37,366 nt of DNA from Bordetella parapertussis (GTDB taxonomy: Bacteria; Pseudomonadota; Gammaproteobacteria; Burkholderiales; Casimicrobiaceae), in assembly GCA_943331295.2 (NCBI GenBank), contig CALQLA020000047.1, forward strand, positions 1 to 37,366, written 5' to 3'. Position numbers and translations under genes: made by a program. Of the stretch, positions 1 to 8,041 are shown piece after piece (position 1 is the first letter of the stretch; every line of letters starts with the position of its first letter). The notes under the pieces are model-generated. The model worked only from the letters and a program-made list of their open reading frames with translations, ran no database searches and was not told the origin of the DNA.

Positions 1-42
1 GAACTCCATCACTTCGGATACACTCAACCCACTACGCAGCAT
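1..42 (-). CDS. Start of a possible IS transposition gene (partial)
   Basis: On the minus strand an ATG at 42-40 opens a frame reading MLRSGLSVSEVMEF and leaves the window at base 1. A GGAGG stands two bases before it, which is closer than ideal. It reads away from the IS-like terminal repeats (57-148), which is where the first gene (istA) of an IS21-type element would begin. Fourteen residues are too few to assign the product, and the start could also lie further downstream, outside the window. Confidence 0.25.
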   Translation of the reverse strand, partial: MLRSGLSVSEVMEF

Positions 43-56
43 CACCTCCGGAACAT

Positions 57-142
57 CGGTCACGATCGCCGAAACCGGCGGTCACGATGCTCCGAAACGG
101 TCGGTCACGATAAACCGAAACGACCGGTCACGATCACCGAAA
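57..142. repeat. Four tandem 18-19 bp terminal repeats, 22-23 bp period
   Basis: Units start at 57, 79, 102 and 125. Each is CGGTCACGAT, a variable 2-3 base centre (CG, GCT, AAA, CA), then CCGAAA. The linkers are only 4-5 bp, so this is not a CRISPR array. In IS21-type elements such repeats are transposase-binding sites at the element end. Confidence 0.75.
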
Positions 143-148
143 TACGCA

Positions 149-668
149 GGAGACCCAGGCCGGGGCGATGGATGCATGCGTCACGAATCGAGCATAGATC
201 GCTGCTGGCTCACTATGTGAGTCGCGACAATGGGGATATCGATTTTGTCCCTCCCATCATTGAACGATTCCTGGAGTGGCTTGGCGCCTCTATTTGCCAC
301 GCAGGCGACCTGGGAGATTTGACGCTGGGGGCTCACACCGAGAGCCTCGCGCCGCTCACACTTAGGACGGCCCAATCGATAGAAACAGCGGGAATCGCAT
401 CAACCGGCTAACTCCTCTCGCCTAAGGATCGGAAAACACACCCGCATCCCGCCCGCAACTGCCACCAGCAGCGGTCGCAACAGTCCGTTGCCGCCGCAAG
501 TCGGCGCTTGACGCGCGCTAACTGCTCCTCCAGACTCGAGCGCGAGCGATTGTAATGGTTCACAGTCTCTGATTCGCTACTCCTCAGGGACCTGGGGTTT
601 ATGTTCGCGATGCCCGTCCGCGGCTCGCGTTTCAGGCACCACCCTCCCGCGCAATCGTTCACCGGCGT
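149..668. other. Low-GC intergenic stretch without a convincing gene
   Basis: Between the IS-like end and the REP-like palindrome the DNA is less GC-rich than the rest of the window. Open frames exist on both strands (for example 172-411 plus, 408-728 minus), but none resembles a known family, shows a good ribosome-binding site, or has the codon bias of the confident genes. It may be decayed sequence carried with the IS element. Confidence 0.4.
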
Positions 669-669
669 C

Positions 670-707
670 GGGTCCGATAGAAGGGAACACCATCTTGGAT
701 CCGACCC
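670..707. repeat. REP-like imperfect palindrome
   Basis: GGGTCCGAT (670-678) and ATCCGACCC (699-707) form inverted arms matching at 8 of 9 positions, with a 20-base loop. The position and form resemble REP/RAYT-type extragenic palindromes of proteobacteria. The alternative TTG start of the following gene (695) falls inside this element, which favours the downstream ATG at 722. Only one copy was noticed in the window, so the family is unproven. Confidence 0.4.
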
Positions 708-721
708 CTTGTAAGACGCCC

Positions 722-3700
722 ATGCCAATTAACCGGACGCGTCGTCGTAATTCCGATCCGGGCATTCGCCCTTACAGCGTGTTGCTCGGCCTCGGCCTGT
801 TGGCGGCTCTGTTTGCGATCACCGCGCATGGCGCCGAGGGGGACACCGTTACAACGGCACTGCCGAAGGTCGCGCCAGCGGAATTCAACGGCGATCTTGG
901 GCAAGCCGCCCGGGGCCTCGTGACACCGGGCCCGCCCAGGGAACGGGTGTACCGCCCGCGTCCGCTTGCGCCGGTTCTGCCGAAGTCCGAGGTGCCTGGA
1001 AATATCCCGGAGCGTGCGGCACATGCCGAGATCGCGCTCAAGGCGGCGATGCCCGGTCCGGCGCAGAACTTCCAAGGTATCGCCAGTAACGATACCTGCG
1101 CCGGCGGACAGTGCGGTCCCGCCGTGCCACCCGACCCGAACGGTGAAGTCGGCGCGAATCATTACATTCAGGCGGTGAATGAAGCCTACGGGATTTTCAG
1201 CAAGACCGGGACGCTCCTAGCGTCGTTCACCGAAGACCGTCTCTGGAGCGGCACTGGCACCCTCTGCGACGGCCAGTCCCGAGGCGATCCGGTCGTGATC
1301 TACGATGCGCTTGCCGACCGCTGGATCCTCACGCATTTTGCGTTCGGTTTCTCCGGCAACAACACCGCCGCCCCCTATTTCCAGTGCATTGCCGTATCCA
1401 AGACCGGCGACCCCGTCGCCGGCGGCTGGTGGCTGTACGCGTTGCGCGTCGACGACGCCAGCCACCCGTGGCTCAACGATTATGGCAAGTTCGGCATCTG
1501 GACCGACTGTCTGTACATGAGCGCCAACGAGTTTTCCGGAGCCGGGGTGTTTCAAGGAACGCTGTTTGCATCGTTCAGCCGGGCGGACATGTACGCAGGC
1601 CTGCCGCTGACTTGGTCCTTGGGATTCATCGCCAATGCCACTACTCCGTTTTCGATGGTCCCGAGCCACCTCGGCGGCCAGGCAGGCGCGGTGGTGCCAG
1701 CCGGAACGCCGAACTATTTTGTTTCGGAGTCGCAGACCCTGTTTGCCTTCGAGGTACGGAAATTTACTGCAGGTCCGAACTGCGGCGCGGGTGGAACGCT
1801 CGGTGCTCCGACTGTGGTGGCCCAGACCAGTTACACCGTCGCCTTCGGGGCGGTCGCGCCGCAGCCCGGCACGTCGATCACGCTCGATGTGATCGACGAT
1901 CGTGTCATGCAAAAAGTGCAATACCGGAAGCTTGGCGGCCAGGAGTCGCTGTGGGTAGCGCATGTATTCCGCACTTCGGCGGCGGGGGTGACCGGAGTGC
2001 AATGGGCGCAAATTAACGTCACCGGCGGCAGTGTTGCGACCACGCCCCTGCAACAGCAGAAATATGATCCAGCGGACACCCGTTACCGTTACATGCCGAG
2101 CCTTGCAGTGGACGGACAAGGCAACATGGCATTAGGCTATTCCACGTCGAGCGCCGTGGCGCCGAACTATCCGAGCATCGCGTATTCCGGGCGGCTGGCG
2201 GGCGACGCGCTGAACACCTTGCCGCAGACAGAGACGCAGCTTATCGCCGGCGGTGGCTCGCAGACCGGCAACTGCGGCGGCGCTCCATGTGATCGCTGGG
2301 GTGACTATTCGTCGCTGAGTGCGGATCCCGCCGACGATTGCACTTTTTGGATCACCAACGAGTACTACCCCGGCCCATTCAATTCCAACACCACCGCGTG
2401 GCACACGCGCATCGGCTCGTTCCGGTTCCCGTCCTGCGCGTCGTCCAATCGCACGGCGGATCTGGCGATCAGCAAGACGGATGGCGCGACGGCCGTATCG
2501 CCCGGGGCGCCAATCAGCTACACCATCGTCGCGGCCAACAACGGACCTTTCGCGGTAAGTGGGGCGACGGTGACCGATACCCTTCCGTCGGCAATCGGCG
2601 GCGCGACCTGGACGTGCACGGCAAGCCCCGGCAGCAGTTGCCCTGCGGCAGGGGCCGGCAGCATCAATACCTCAGCCGTGAACCTGCAAAGCGGCGGCAC
2701 CGTGACTTTCACGATAAGCGGCACCGTTTCACCGTCGGCCTCCGGCTCGCTGAACAACACCGCCACGATCGCCGTGCCCAGCGGGTTCACCGATCCCAAC
2801 CCCGGCAACAATTCCGCGACGGACATAGATTCGATCACACCGCCCGCCGGTCCACCCATCATAGCGAAGGCGTTTGGTGTTTCCCCGATCACGGTCGGCC
2901 AGACGTCGTTGCTGACCATCACAATTACCAATCCAAACGCCGGCACGGCGCTCACCGGCGTCGCGTTCAGCGACACGCTTCCGGCGGGGGTCACGGCGGC
3001 CAATGCTTCCTTCTCCGGTTGCGGAGGCATCGTTGCAGTGAGCGCGAACGTGATCACGCTGTCGAGTGGAACGCTTGCGGCGGGCGGCAGTTGCTCGCTG
3101 CCGCTGACCGTGACCGGCGTGCTGGTGCAGGCGACGGCGTGGACCAATACGATCAACTCGGTGACATCGACGCAGGGCGGCACCAACGGGACACCTGCCA
3201 CCGCGAGTATCACAGTGAACAAGGCGAGCACCACCACCGCCATCGGGACGCATACGCCCAATCCATCGACGGTGGGATCGCCGATCGCAGTCAGCGCCAG
3301 CGTGACGGTTACCGCGCCGGGTGCCGGCACCCCGAGTGGTGCGATAACGGTCAGCGACGGCACAACCAGCTGCCTGATCACGCTGCCGGCCACCAGTTGC
3401 AACCTGACTCCGCTTAGCAATGGCGCGAAGACGCTGACCGCGACGTATGCCGGTGACGGCAGCTTCAATGGCAGTGCGTCGCCGGGGATAGCGCATACGG
3501 TCAACCTCGGCGGCACGACGACACTAGTTAGCCCGTCGCCGAATCCAAGTGTCTTCGGCCAGAGCGTGACGCTGACAGCCACGGTCACCGGCAACGCGCC
3601 GAGCGGGACGGTCACCTTCAACGACGGCGCGTCGCCACTGTGCAGCGCGGTGGCGCTGGTCGGCGGTCAGGCGCAATGCATCACCAACTCGCTGACGGTG

Positions 3701-4603
3701 GGCAGCCACAGCATCACCGCGACTTACTCCGGCAATAGCAGCAACGCTGGCAGCACCTCGCCGGTCGTGAGCCAGATCGTAAACAAGGCGAGTACCACCA
3801 CTGCCATTGGGACGCATACGCCCAACCCGGCGACGGTGGGATCGCCGATCGCAGTCAGCGCCATCGTGACGGTTACCGCGCCGGGTGCCGGCACCCCGAG
3901 CGGCGCGATCACGGTCAGCGACGGCACAGCGAACTGCCTGATCACGCTGCCGGCGACCAACTGTAACCTGACTCCCCTTAGCAATGGCGTGAAGACCCTG
4001 ACCGCGACCTACGCCGGTGACGGCGCCTTCAACGGCAGCATCGCGCCCGGGGTGGCGCATTCGGTCAACCTCGAAACAGCGCCAGCGCCGACCCTACAGA
4101 GTGCCGTGTCCCGTAAACACCATGGTACGGTGGGAGACTTCGATCTGCTGCTGTCTCTCGTTGCGACCGACCCCTCGACGGAGCCACGGCAGGGGCCGAC
4201 TGCGACGCTGATATTCACGTTTGACAAGCCGATAACTGGCGCAGCGGTTTCGATCACCGAGGGCGTTGCCACCGCTATTCCGCCGACGTATAGCGGAAAT
4301 GACGTTGTCGTCGGGTTGACTGGAGTGGCAAACGTGAGCTACGTGACGGTCGCGCTCACCAACGTCGCATCCGACGATGGCGGAATCGGCGGCAGCGGCT
4401 CAGTGCGCATCGGGTTTCTGCTGGGTGACGTGAACGGGAACCGGAACGTCACGTTGGCCGACATGGTGCAACTCAACGCGGTACTGACGCAGGACGTGAC
4501 CGCGGAGACCTTCCTGCGCGACGTGAACCTGAGCGGCACGCTGACGCTGGCGGACAAGCTGATGATGAACGGACATCTGACGCAGTTCCTGCCGGCGCCA
4601 TGA
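722..4603 (+). CDS. Secreted multidomain DUF11/Ig-like repeat protein with C-terminal dockerin
   Basis: A 1293-residue protein from the ATG at 722; an upstream in-frame TTG at 695 has an AAGGGA upstream but lies in a REP-like palindrome. A basic N-terminus and hydrophobic stretch (LLGLGLLAALFAITAHGA) form a signal peptide. Residues about 70-570 make a conserved extracellular domain (CAGGQCGPAVPPDPNG; repeated W/Y-rich strands) of unknown fold. Then follow a DUF11-like domain (ADLAISKTDG...), a related domain starting PPIIAKAFGVSP, and three bacterial Ig-like domains (STTTAIGTHTPNP, GTTTLVSPSPNPS, STTTAIGTHTPNP). The C-terminus carries two calcium-loop repeats, DVNGNRNVTLADMVQLNAVL and DVNLSGTLTLADKLMMNGHL, the hallmark of type I dockerins. 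It is probably exported and perhaps docked to a cohesin-like partner, though no cohesin is seen here. GC is visibly lower than downstream genes, suggesting transfer. Domain families are recognised by pattern; the biological role is unknown. Confidence 0.85.
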   Translation: MPINRTRRRNSDPGIRPYSVLLGLGLLAALFAITAHGAEGDTVTTALPKVAPAEFNGDLGQAARGLVTPGPPRERVYRPRPLAPVLPKSEVPGNIPERAAHAEIALKAAMPGPAQNFQGIASNDTCAGGQCGPAVPPDPNGEVGANHYIQAVNEAYGIFSKTGTLLASFTEDRLWSGTGTLCDGQSRGDPVVIYDALADRWILTHFAFGFSGNNTAAPYFQCIAVSKTGDPVAGGWWLYALRVDDASHPWLNDYGKFGIWTDCLYMSANEFSGAGVFQGTLFASFSRADMYAGLPLTWSLGFIANATTPFSMVPSHLGGQAGAVVPAGTPNYFVSESQTLFAFEVRKFTAGPNCGAGGTLGAPTVVAQTSYTVAFGAVAPQPGTSITLDVIDDRVMQKVQYRKLGGQESLWVAHVFRTSAAGVTGVQWAQINVTGGSVATTPLQQQKYDPADTRYRYMPSLAVDGQGNMALGYSTSSAVAPNYPSIAYSGRLAGDALNTLPQTETQLIAGGGSQTGNCGGAPCDRWGDYSSLSADPADDCTFWITNEYYPGPFNSNTTAWHTRIGSFRFPSCASSNRTADLAISKTDGATAVSPGAPISYTIVAANNGPFAVSGATVTDTLPSAIGGATWTCTASPGSSCPAAGAGSINTSAVNLQSGGTVTFTISGTVSPSASGSLNNTATIAVPSGFTDPNPGNNSATDIDSITPPAGPPIIAKAFGVSPITVGQTSLLTITITNPNAGTALTGVAFSDTLPAGVTAANASFSGCGGIVAVSANVITLSSGTLAAGGSCSLPLTVTGVLVQATAWTNTINSVTSTQGGTNGTPATASITVNKASTTTAIGTHTPNPSTVGSPIAVSASVTVTAPGAGTPSGAITVSDGTTSCLITLPATSCNLTPLSNGAKTLTATYAGDGSFNGSASPGIAHTVNLGGTTTLVSPSPNPSVFGQSVTLTATVTGNAPSGTVTFNDGASPLCSAVALVGGQAQCITNSLTVGSHSITATYSGNSSNAGSTSPVVSQIVNKASTTTAIGTHTPNPATVGSPIAVSAIVTVTAPGAGTPSGAITVSDGTANCLITLPATNCNLTPLSNGVKTLTATYAGDGAFNGSIAPGVAHSVNLETAPAPTLQSAVSRKHHGTVGDFDLLLSLVATDPSTEPRQGPTATLIFTFDKPITGAAVSITEGVATAIPPTYSGNDVVVGLTGVANVSYVTVALTNVASDDGGIGGSGSVRIGFLLGDVNGNRNVTLADMVQLNAVLTQDVTAETFLRDVNLSGTLTLADKLMMNGHLTQFLPAP
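3215..3509 (+). repeat. 295-bp internal direct repeat, copy A (Ig-like domain)
   Basis: This segment is nearly identical to 3779-4073 at a constant offset of 564 bp (188 codons, in frame). Both encode an Ig-like domain beginning STTTAIGTHTPNP. The two copies flank a different Ig-like domain (about 3510-3778), so the array expanded by in-frame duplication. Confidence 0.9.
3779..4073 (+). repeat. 295-bp internal direct repeat, copy B (Ig-like domain)
   Basis: Second copy of the 3215-3509 segment, differing at a modest number of mostly silent or conservative positions (for example PSTVGS to PATVGS). Recombination between the copies would remove 188 codons without shifting the frame. Confidence 0.9.
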
Positions 4604-4956
4604 CCGGCGCCCTCGACAGGTTGGAATAGCCAAGTTCAGAGCGTCGCGATTCGGCAGTGGGGGTCAATAGTCCGCATTCCCTCAACGACGAGGGCTGGCA
4701 CCTTACAGTGTTAGCGGTCGGTTGATTGCGGCCCTAGGGCAGGAGCTGTCGGTTAACTCCATACCTACGCCTTGATCTGGCGACACCCGCTAAGTTGGTG
4801 ATACTCCCAACGAAGGCGATGACGAGGAGATCTCTTTGAGAGCCTCGCGGAGACCAAACGCCAGCACGCCCCGTAGACTATTGTTGACCCGCATGCTCGG
4901 GTGGCCGAAGTTGACTACAGCTGTCTTACAAAGGCCATGATCCGGTGACGACGTAA
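4604..4956. other. Intergenic stretch with no gene seen
   Basis: About 350 bp after the dockerin protein hold no frame with recognisable homology, no clear Rho-independent terminator, and several stops in every frame. It leads directly into the truncated LuxR-type fragment, so it probably contains the junction at which the regulator lost its 5' part. Confidence 0.4.
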
Positions 4957-5073
4957 GGAAGTACTGTATCCCGTTACGCCGTGCAGTCGTTCGTGCGCAG
5001 GATCTACGAAAAACTGCAGGTCAAATCGAAGGTGCAGGCGGTCAGCGTCGCGCGCGAGCTGGGCTGGATCTGA
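4957..5073 (+). pseudogene. C-terminal remnant of a LuxR/NarL-type response regulator
   Basis: An in-frame stop at 4954-4956 is followed by 38 codons ending at TGA 5071-5073. The peptide includes QSFVRRIYEKLQVKSKVQAV and ends SVARELGWI, which matches the recognition helix and last helix of the GerE/LuxR DNA-binding domain. There is no start codon, receiver domain or first half of the helix-turn-helix, so it is a fragment. It is convergent with, and only 13 bp from, the end of the chimeric kinase-tail ORF at 5087. The two probably once formed a sensor-regulator pair. Family assignment is good; the original length is unknown. Confidence 0.75.
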
Positions 5074-5086
5074 CTGTCTGACGCGC

Positions 5087-5638
5087 TCAGCCCGCCGGAA
5101 ACGCGAGCTCCACGCGGGTGCCCCCGTCTGCGCCGTCGACCGTCAGGCTCCCGCCGAGGCTCGCGGCGCGGCGGCGCATGCCGGACAGGCCGAGCCCGTC
5201 GAGCGGCGCCGCGGGCAGCCCCTCTCCGTCGTCCCGAACCGTGACGACGAGCGAACCTGGCGCACGCCGGCTCGCGGCGATGAAGCCCACCACCGCGAAG
5301 CCGAGGCTGGCCGTGGCAACCTCGAACTGGAACGGGCTGTCCGCCCATCCGATGACGCGCGCCGTCATCGCGCCGAAGAGGCCGTGCATCACGAAGTTGT
5401 AGAGGAAGTAGGCGCCGACCGCGAAGACGTACCAGGACAGCAGCTTCTCGACGACCACGCGCGACGCGACGGGTTTCGGCGCGCGGGCGATGGCGATCGC
5501 GGCGAACAGCCGGCCGAGCAACAGGAAGGTCAGGGCGTAATTGGTCAGGACGAACCGGACCGTGGAACTGATCGCTTCGGCCGTGGCTGTGCTCCCGCAG
5601 GTTTGTCGGCGGCTCCGACCGCATGAGGGGGCACGCAA
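5087..5638 (-). pseudogene. Chimeric ORF: DUF6790-like membrane segment fused to a histidine kinase tail
   Basis: The 183-codon frame has two unrelated halves. Residues about 23-120 (FVLTNYALTFLLLG; VIGWADSPFQFEVATASLGF) look like the first half of a DUF6790-type multi-helix membrane protein. From about residue 128 the sequence becomes the last part of a NarX-type HATPase domain: VRDDGEGLP (G1 box), GLGLSGMRRRAASLGG, then GGTRVELAFP. The kinase portion lacks the phospho-accepting histidine, the N box and any sensor, and the membrane portion lacks its later helices, so neither activity is expected. The N-terminal 22 residues are unconvincing and no better start is seen. The junction lies near 5255-5270. 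It most likely arose by deletion; a genuine fusion is less probable. Confidence 0.65.
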
Positions 5639-5714
5639 GCTTGCCGTGGCGGGACCGGGCCATCGCCCGGAGTCTTGCGGGGTGAGCGAGGCGCCGGGGC
5701 TGCGCCGCCGGCGT

Positions 5715-6941
5715 TCACTCCCCGAGCAGCTCGGCCAGCGGCTGCAGTTCCTCGACGTGCTGCGACACGACTTTGGCGATGACGACGATCGGGATGCTGA
5801 GCAGCAGCCCCCAGACGCCCCACAGCCAGCCCCAGAACAGCAGCGAGATGAAGACCGCCGCCGCGTTCATCTTCGCGATTCTTCCGGTCATCCAGGTCGC
5901 GACGAAGGTGCCGACGATGGTGGCGATCACGAGCGTCGCCCCGGCGGCCGCCAGCGCCATCGGGAACGTGTCGAACTGCATGAACGCGGCCATCCCGGTG
6001 GCGACCGCGGTGATGCCGGGGCCGAGGTAGGGAATCACGTGGAGCAGTCCCGCGGCCACCGCCCAGGCGCCGGCATTCTCGAGGCCCATCCACGCGAAGG
6101 CCGCCCAGACGAGAAGGCCGACCAGCACGTTGGTCGACAGCAGCATGAACAGGTACTGCTGGATCGACCGGTTGATGTCGTCGAGGATCTGCACGGTGAT
6201 CTTCCGCTTCGACAGCGACGGGCCGGTCAGCCGCACGAGCTTGCGCTTGAACGTGTCGCCGCCCGCGAGCAGGAAGAACGACAGGAACAGCACCATGGTC
6301 GCCTGCCCGAGGGCGCCGACGGCGCCCCGGGAGCCGTTCCACAGGAAGTCTCCGACCTTGAACGTCGGCGCGTCGATCACCACGTGCGTGGCCGCCTGCC
6401 GCGGCAGCGGAGCGGCGCCGCCGACCTGCGTCGTCGCCTTTTCCACTTCGGTGGCCGCGCTCTGCACCTTCTGCATCGTCCCGAGCTGGCTCGTCCGCAA
6501 CCGCGCGAGGCCCGCCGAGAACTTGCTTGCCGCCGCGGGCAGCTGCTCGAGGATCGTCTGCACCTGCCCGCGCAGCGAATAGGCGGAGAGCCCCAGCGCG
6601 CCGATGACCGCCAGCATCACGATGACCACCGCGGCCGGCCGCGGAATCCGGAGTCGCTCGATCCAGGCGACGGGCGGGGCGAGCATGTACGCGATCAGGA
6701 TCCCGAGCAGCAGCGATACGACGAACGCCTGCGCCCAGTCGAGTGCGAACACTGTCGCGATGATGGCCAGCACACCGAGCGCCACGCCGCGCGCGTCCAC
6801 GGGCAAGTGAACAGCCAGGGTCGCCGTTTCGGTCGCTGCGGCGACCGCGGGCGTATCGTCGGTCCGCGAAACAGGTTCAGGTCCGGGATTCACGGGAAGC
6901 ACTCTCGCAACGAAGGGCTGGCAAACGACGCCAAGGCTCAT
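5715..6941 (-). CDS. AI-2E transporter family permease
   Basis: A 408-residue inner-membrane protein of the AI-2E transporter family (PF01594), whose members export small molecules or ions; the name comes from an E. coli member linked to autoinducer-2, and the substrate cannot be inferred here. Visible signs are paired N-terminal membrane helices (ALGVLAIIATVFAL; VVSLLLGILIAYMLAPPV), a soluble stretch (about residues 115-205), then several helices with the family block LLHVIPYLGPGITAV and a C-terminal GLLLSIPIVVIAKVV. The ATG at 6941 was chosen because upstream codons are low-complexity Arg-rich sequence; its ribosome-binding site is weak. It is transcribed away from the Crp gene at 7256 and has no obvious operon partner. 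Confidence 0.85.
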   Translation of the reverse strand: MSLGVVCQPFVARVLPVNPGPEPVSRTDDTPAVAAATETATLAVHLPVDARGVALGVLAIIATVFALDWAQAFVVSLLLGILIAYMLAPPVAWIERLRIPRPAAVVIVMLAVIGALGLSAYSLRGQVQTILEQLPAAASKFSAGLARLRTSQLGTMQKVQSAATEVEKATTQVGGAAPLPRQAATHVVIDAPTFKVGDFLWNGSRGAVGALGQATMVLFLSFFLLAGGDTFKRKLVRLTGPSLSKRKITVQILDDINRSIQQYLFMLLSTNVLVGLLVWAAFAWMGLENAGAWAVAAGLLHVIPYLGPGITAVATGMAAFMQFDTFPMALAAAGATLVIATIVGTFVATWMTGRIAKMNAAAVFISLLFWGWLWGVWGLLLSIPIVVIAKVVSQHVEELQPLAELLGE

Positions 6942-7255
6942 TCCAACCGACGATGCGCCTGCCCGTGACGGGTGTCTGTACGCTGTCGCACAGGTGACGC
7001 ATCCGCTCGACGCTGCGTGCCGCGATCCACCATCGCCGCGCCGATGTCCGGTTCTGCGTCGCGATTGCGCGCACAATGGGTCTGCTGTCCCAAAACGGCG
7101 ACCGCGCCTGCGGCGCAGGGCAGCAATGTGTTGGCCGTGCCCGGACGAATCCCCGCCGGGGCGCACGGCAGTCCGCCTTCGGCGTTCCGAAAATCCGCAT
7201 CGCCATCCAACCGGTTCGACAGTGCCGGCATCGTCATTCTTCTCGGAGAGACACC
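6942..7255. other. Divergent intergenic region with no further gene seen
   Basis: About 314 bp separate the permease start (minus) from the Crp-like gene (plus). Frames here are out-of-phase extensions of the neighbours. A GGAGAG at 7245-7250 is the ribosome-binding site of the GTG start at 7256. Convincing -35/-10 pairs were not found by eye on either strand. Confidence 0.4.
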
Positions 7256-7960
7256 GTGCATCCCGCCACGCATCCGCCGGGCAACCGCCTGCTCGCCGCG
7301 CTGCCGCGCAAGGACCGGCTGCATTTCATCGCCGGCTGCGAGGAAGTCCAGTTCGTCCTGTCCGACGTGCTCTACGCCCCGGGCGACCAAATCCGCCACG
7401 TGCACTTCCCGTCCTCCGGGTTCGTTTCGCTGGTCACCACCGTCGACGGCGTCCCGCGCCTCGAGGTGGGGCTGGTCGGCGACGAAGGAATGGTGGGAAC
7501 GCCGCTCGTCCTCGGCGTCGCCGACTCGCCGCTGCAGGCGCTGGTGCAGGGCGGCGGCGTTTCTCTCCGGATGGGCGCCGCGCCGTTCCGTCGCGAACTG
7601 GGCCAAAGTGCCGCGCTGCAGCGATTGCTCAACCGCTACCTCTTCGTGCGCATGACGCATCTCGCGCAGTCGGCGGGATGCACGCGCTTCCACGTGGTGG
7701 AGGCGCGACTCGCGCGCTGGCTGCTGATGACGCAGGACCGGTCGCACTCGAGCACGTTCCGCATCACCCACGAGTTCCTCGCGCTGATGCTCGGCGTGCG
7801 CCGCGTCGGGGTGACCAAGGCCGCGACGTCGCTGCAGAAGCTGAAGCTGATCCGCTACAGCCGCGGCGCCATCGAGATCCTCGACCGACCCGGGCTGGAG
7901 GCCGCGTCGTGCTCCTGCTACGGGAACGATCGCGAGACTTACCGCCGGGTGCTCGGCTAG
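7256..7960 (+). CDS. Crp/Fnr-family transcriptional regulator, paralogue 1
   Basis: A 234-residue regulator starting at GTG 7256, with GGAGAG five bases upstream. Residues about 10-130 form the cyclic-nucleotide-binding-like beta-roll (NRLLAALPRKDRLHF; LYAPGDQIRHVHFPSSGFVS). The C-terminal part is a winged helix of the HTH_Crp_2 type (ITHEFLALMLGVRRVGVTKA; LIRYSRGAIEILDR). It ends in the motif CSCY, matching CECY in the two other paralogues at 11955 and 12779. The classical cAMP-binding signature is not apparent, so the effector is unknown. It is more divergent than the other two from each other. A decayed gene follows 81 bp downstream. Confidence 0.85.
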   Translation: MHPATHPPGNRLLAALPRKDRLHFIAGCEEVQFVLSDVLYAPGDQIRHVHFPSSGFVSLVTTVDGVPRLEVGLVGDEGMVGTPLVLGVADSPLQALVQGGGVSLRMGAAPFRRELGQSAALQRLLNRYLFVRMTHLAQSAGCTRFHVVEARLARWLLMTQDRSHSSTFRITHEFLALMLGVRRVGVTKAATSLQKLKLIRYSRGAIEILDRPGLEAASCSCYGNDRETYRRVLG

Positions 7961-8041
7961 GTTCGCGCGCCCGGGCCCCGGCGCGCGGGCTACGCTCCTC
8001 CATCGGATCACGAACGCGGTCGACCGGAGCGCAGCCCAACC

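Larger units (their letters stand above)
1..148. mobile_element. End of an IS21-family-like insertion sequence (partial)
   Basis: Four copies of CGGTCACGAT-(2-3 nt)-CCGAAA occur at 57-74, 79-97, 102-120 and 125-142, spaced 22-23 bp. The series ends in TACGCA at 148, after which the pattern stops. IS21-family elements typically carry multiple short repeats at their ends and finish in CA-3', so this looks like one terminus of such an element whose body lies off the left edge. A target duplication cannot be tested because the other end is absent. Family assignment rests on the repeat architecture only. Confidence 0.6.

Noticed and set aside
57..142. Regular short repeats resembling a CRISPR array
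   Set aside because: The period is only 22-23 bp with 4-5 bp linkers and no spacers or cas genes; IS21-type terminal repeats explain it better.
172..411. Possible 79-residue gene after the IS-like end
   Set aside because: There is no homology pattern, no ribosome-binding site, and competing frames on the other strand; evidence is too weak to call a gene.
695..721. TTG start at 695 for the dockerin protein
   Set aside because: Despite an AAGGGA upstream, the codon lies inside a REP-like palindrome and adds nine residues ahead of a complete signal peptide; ATG 722 is preferred.
5541..6968. Plus-strand 475-codon open frame opposite the AI-2E-family permease
   Set aside because: It has no recognisable domain and extreme Arg/Gln/His content, while the minus frame shows a full membrane protein family.
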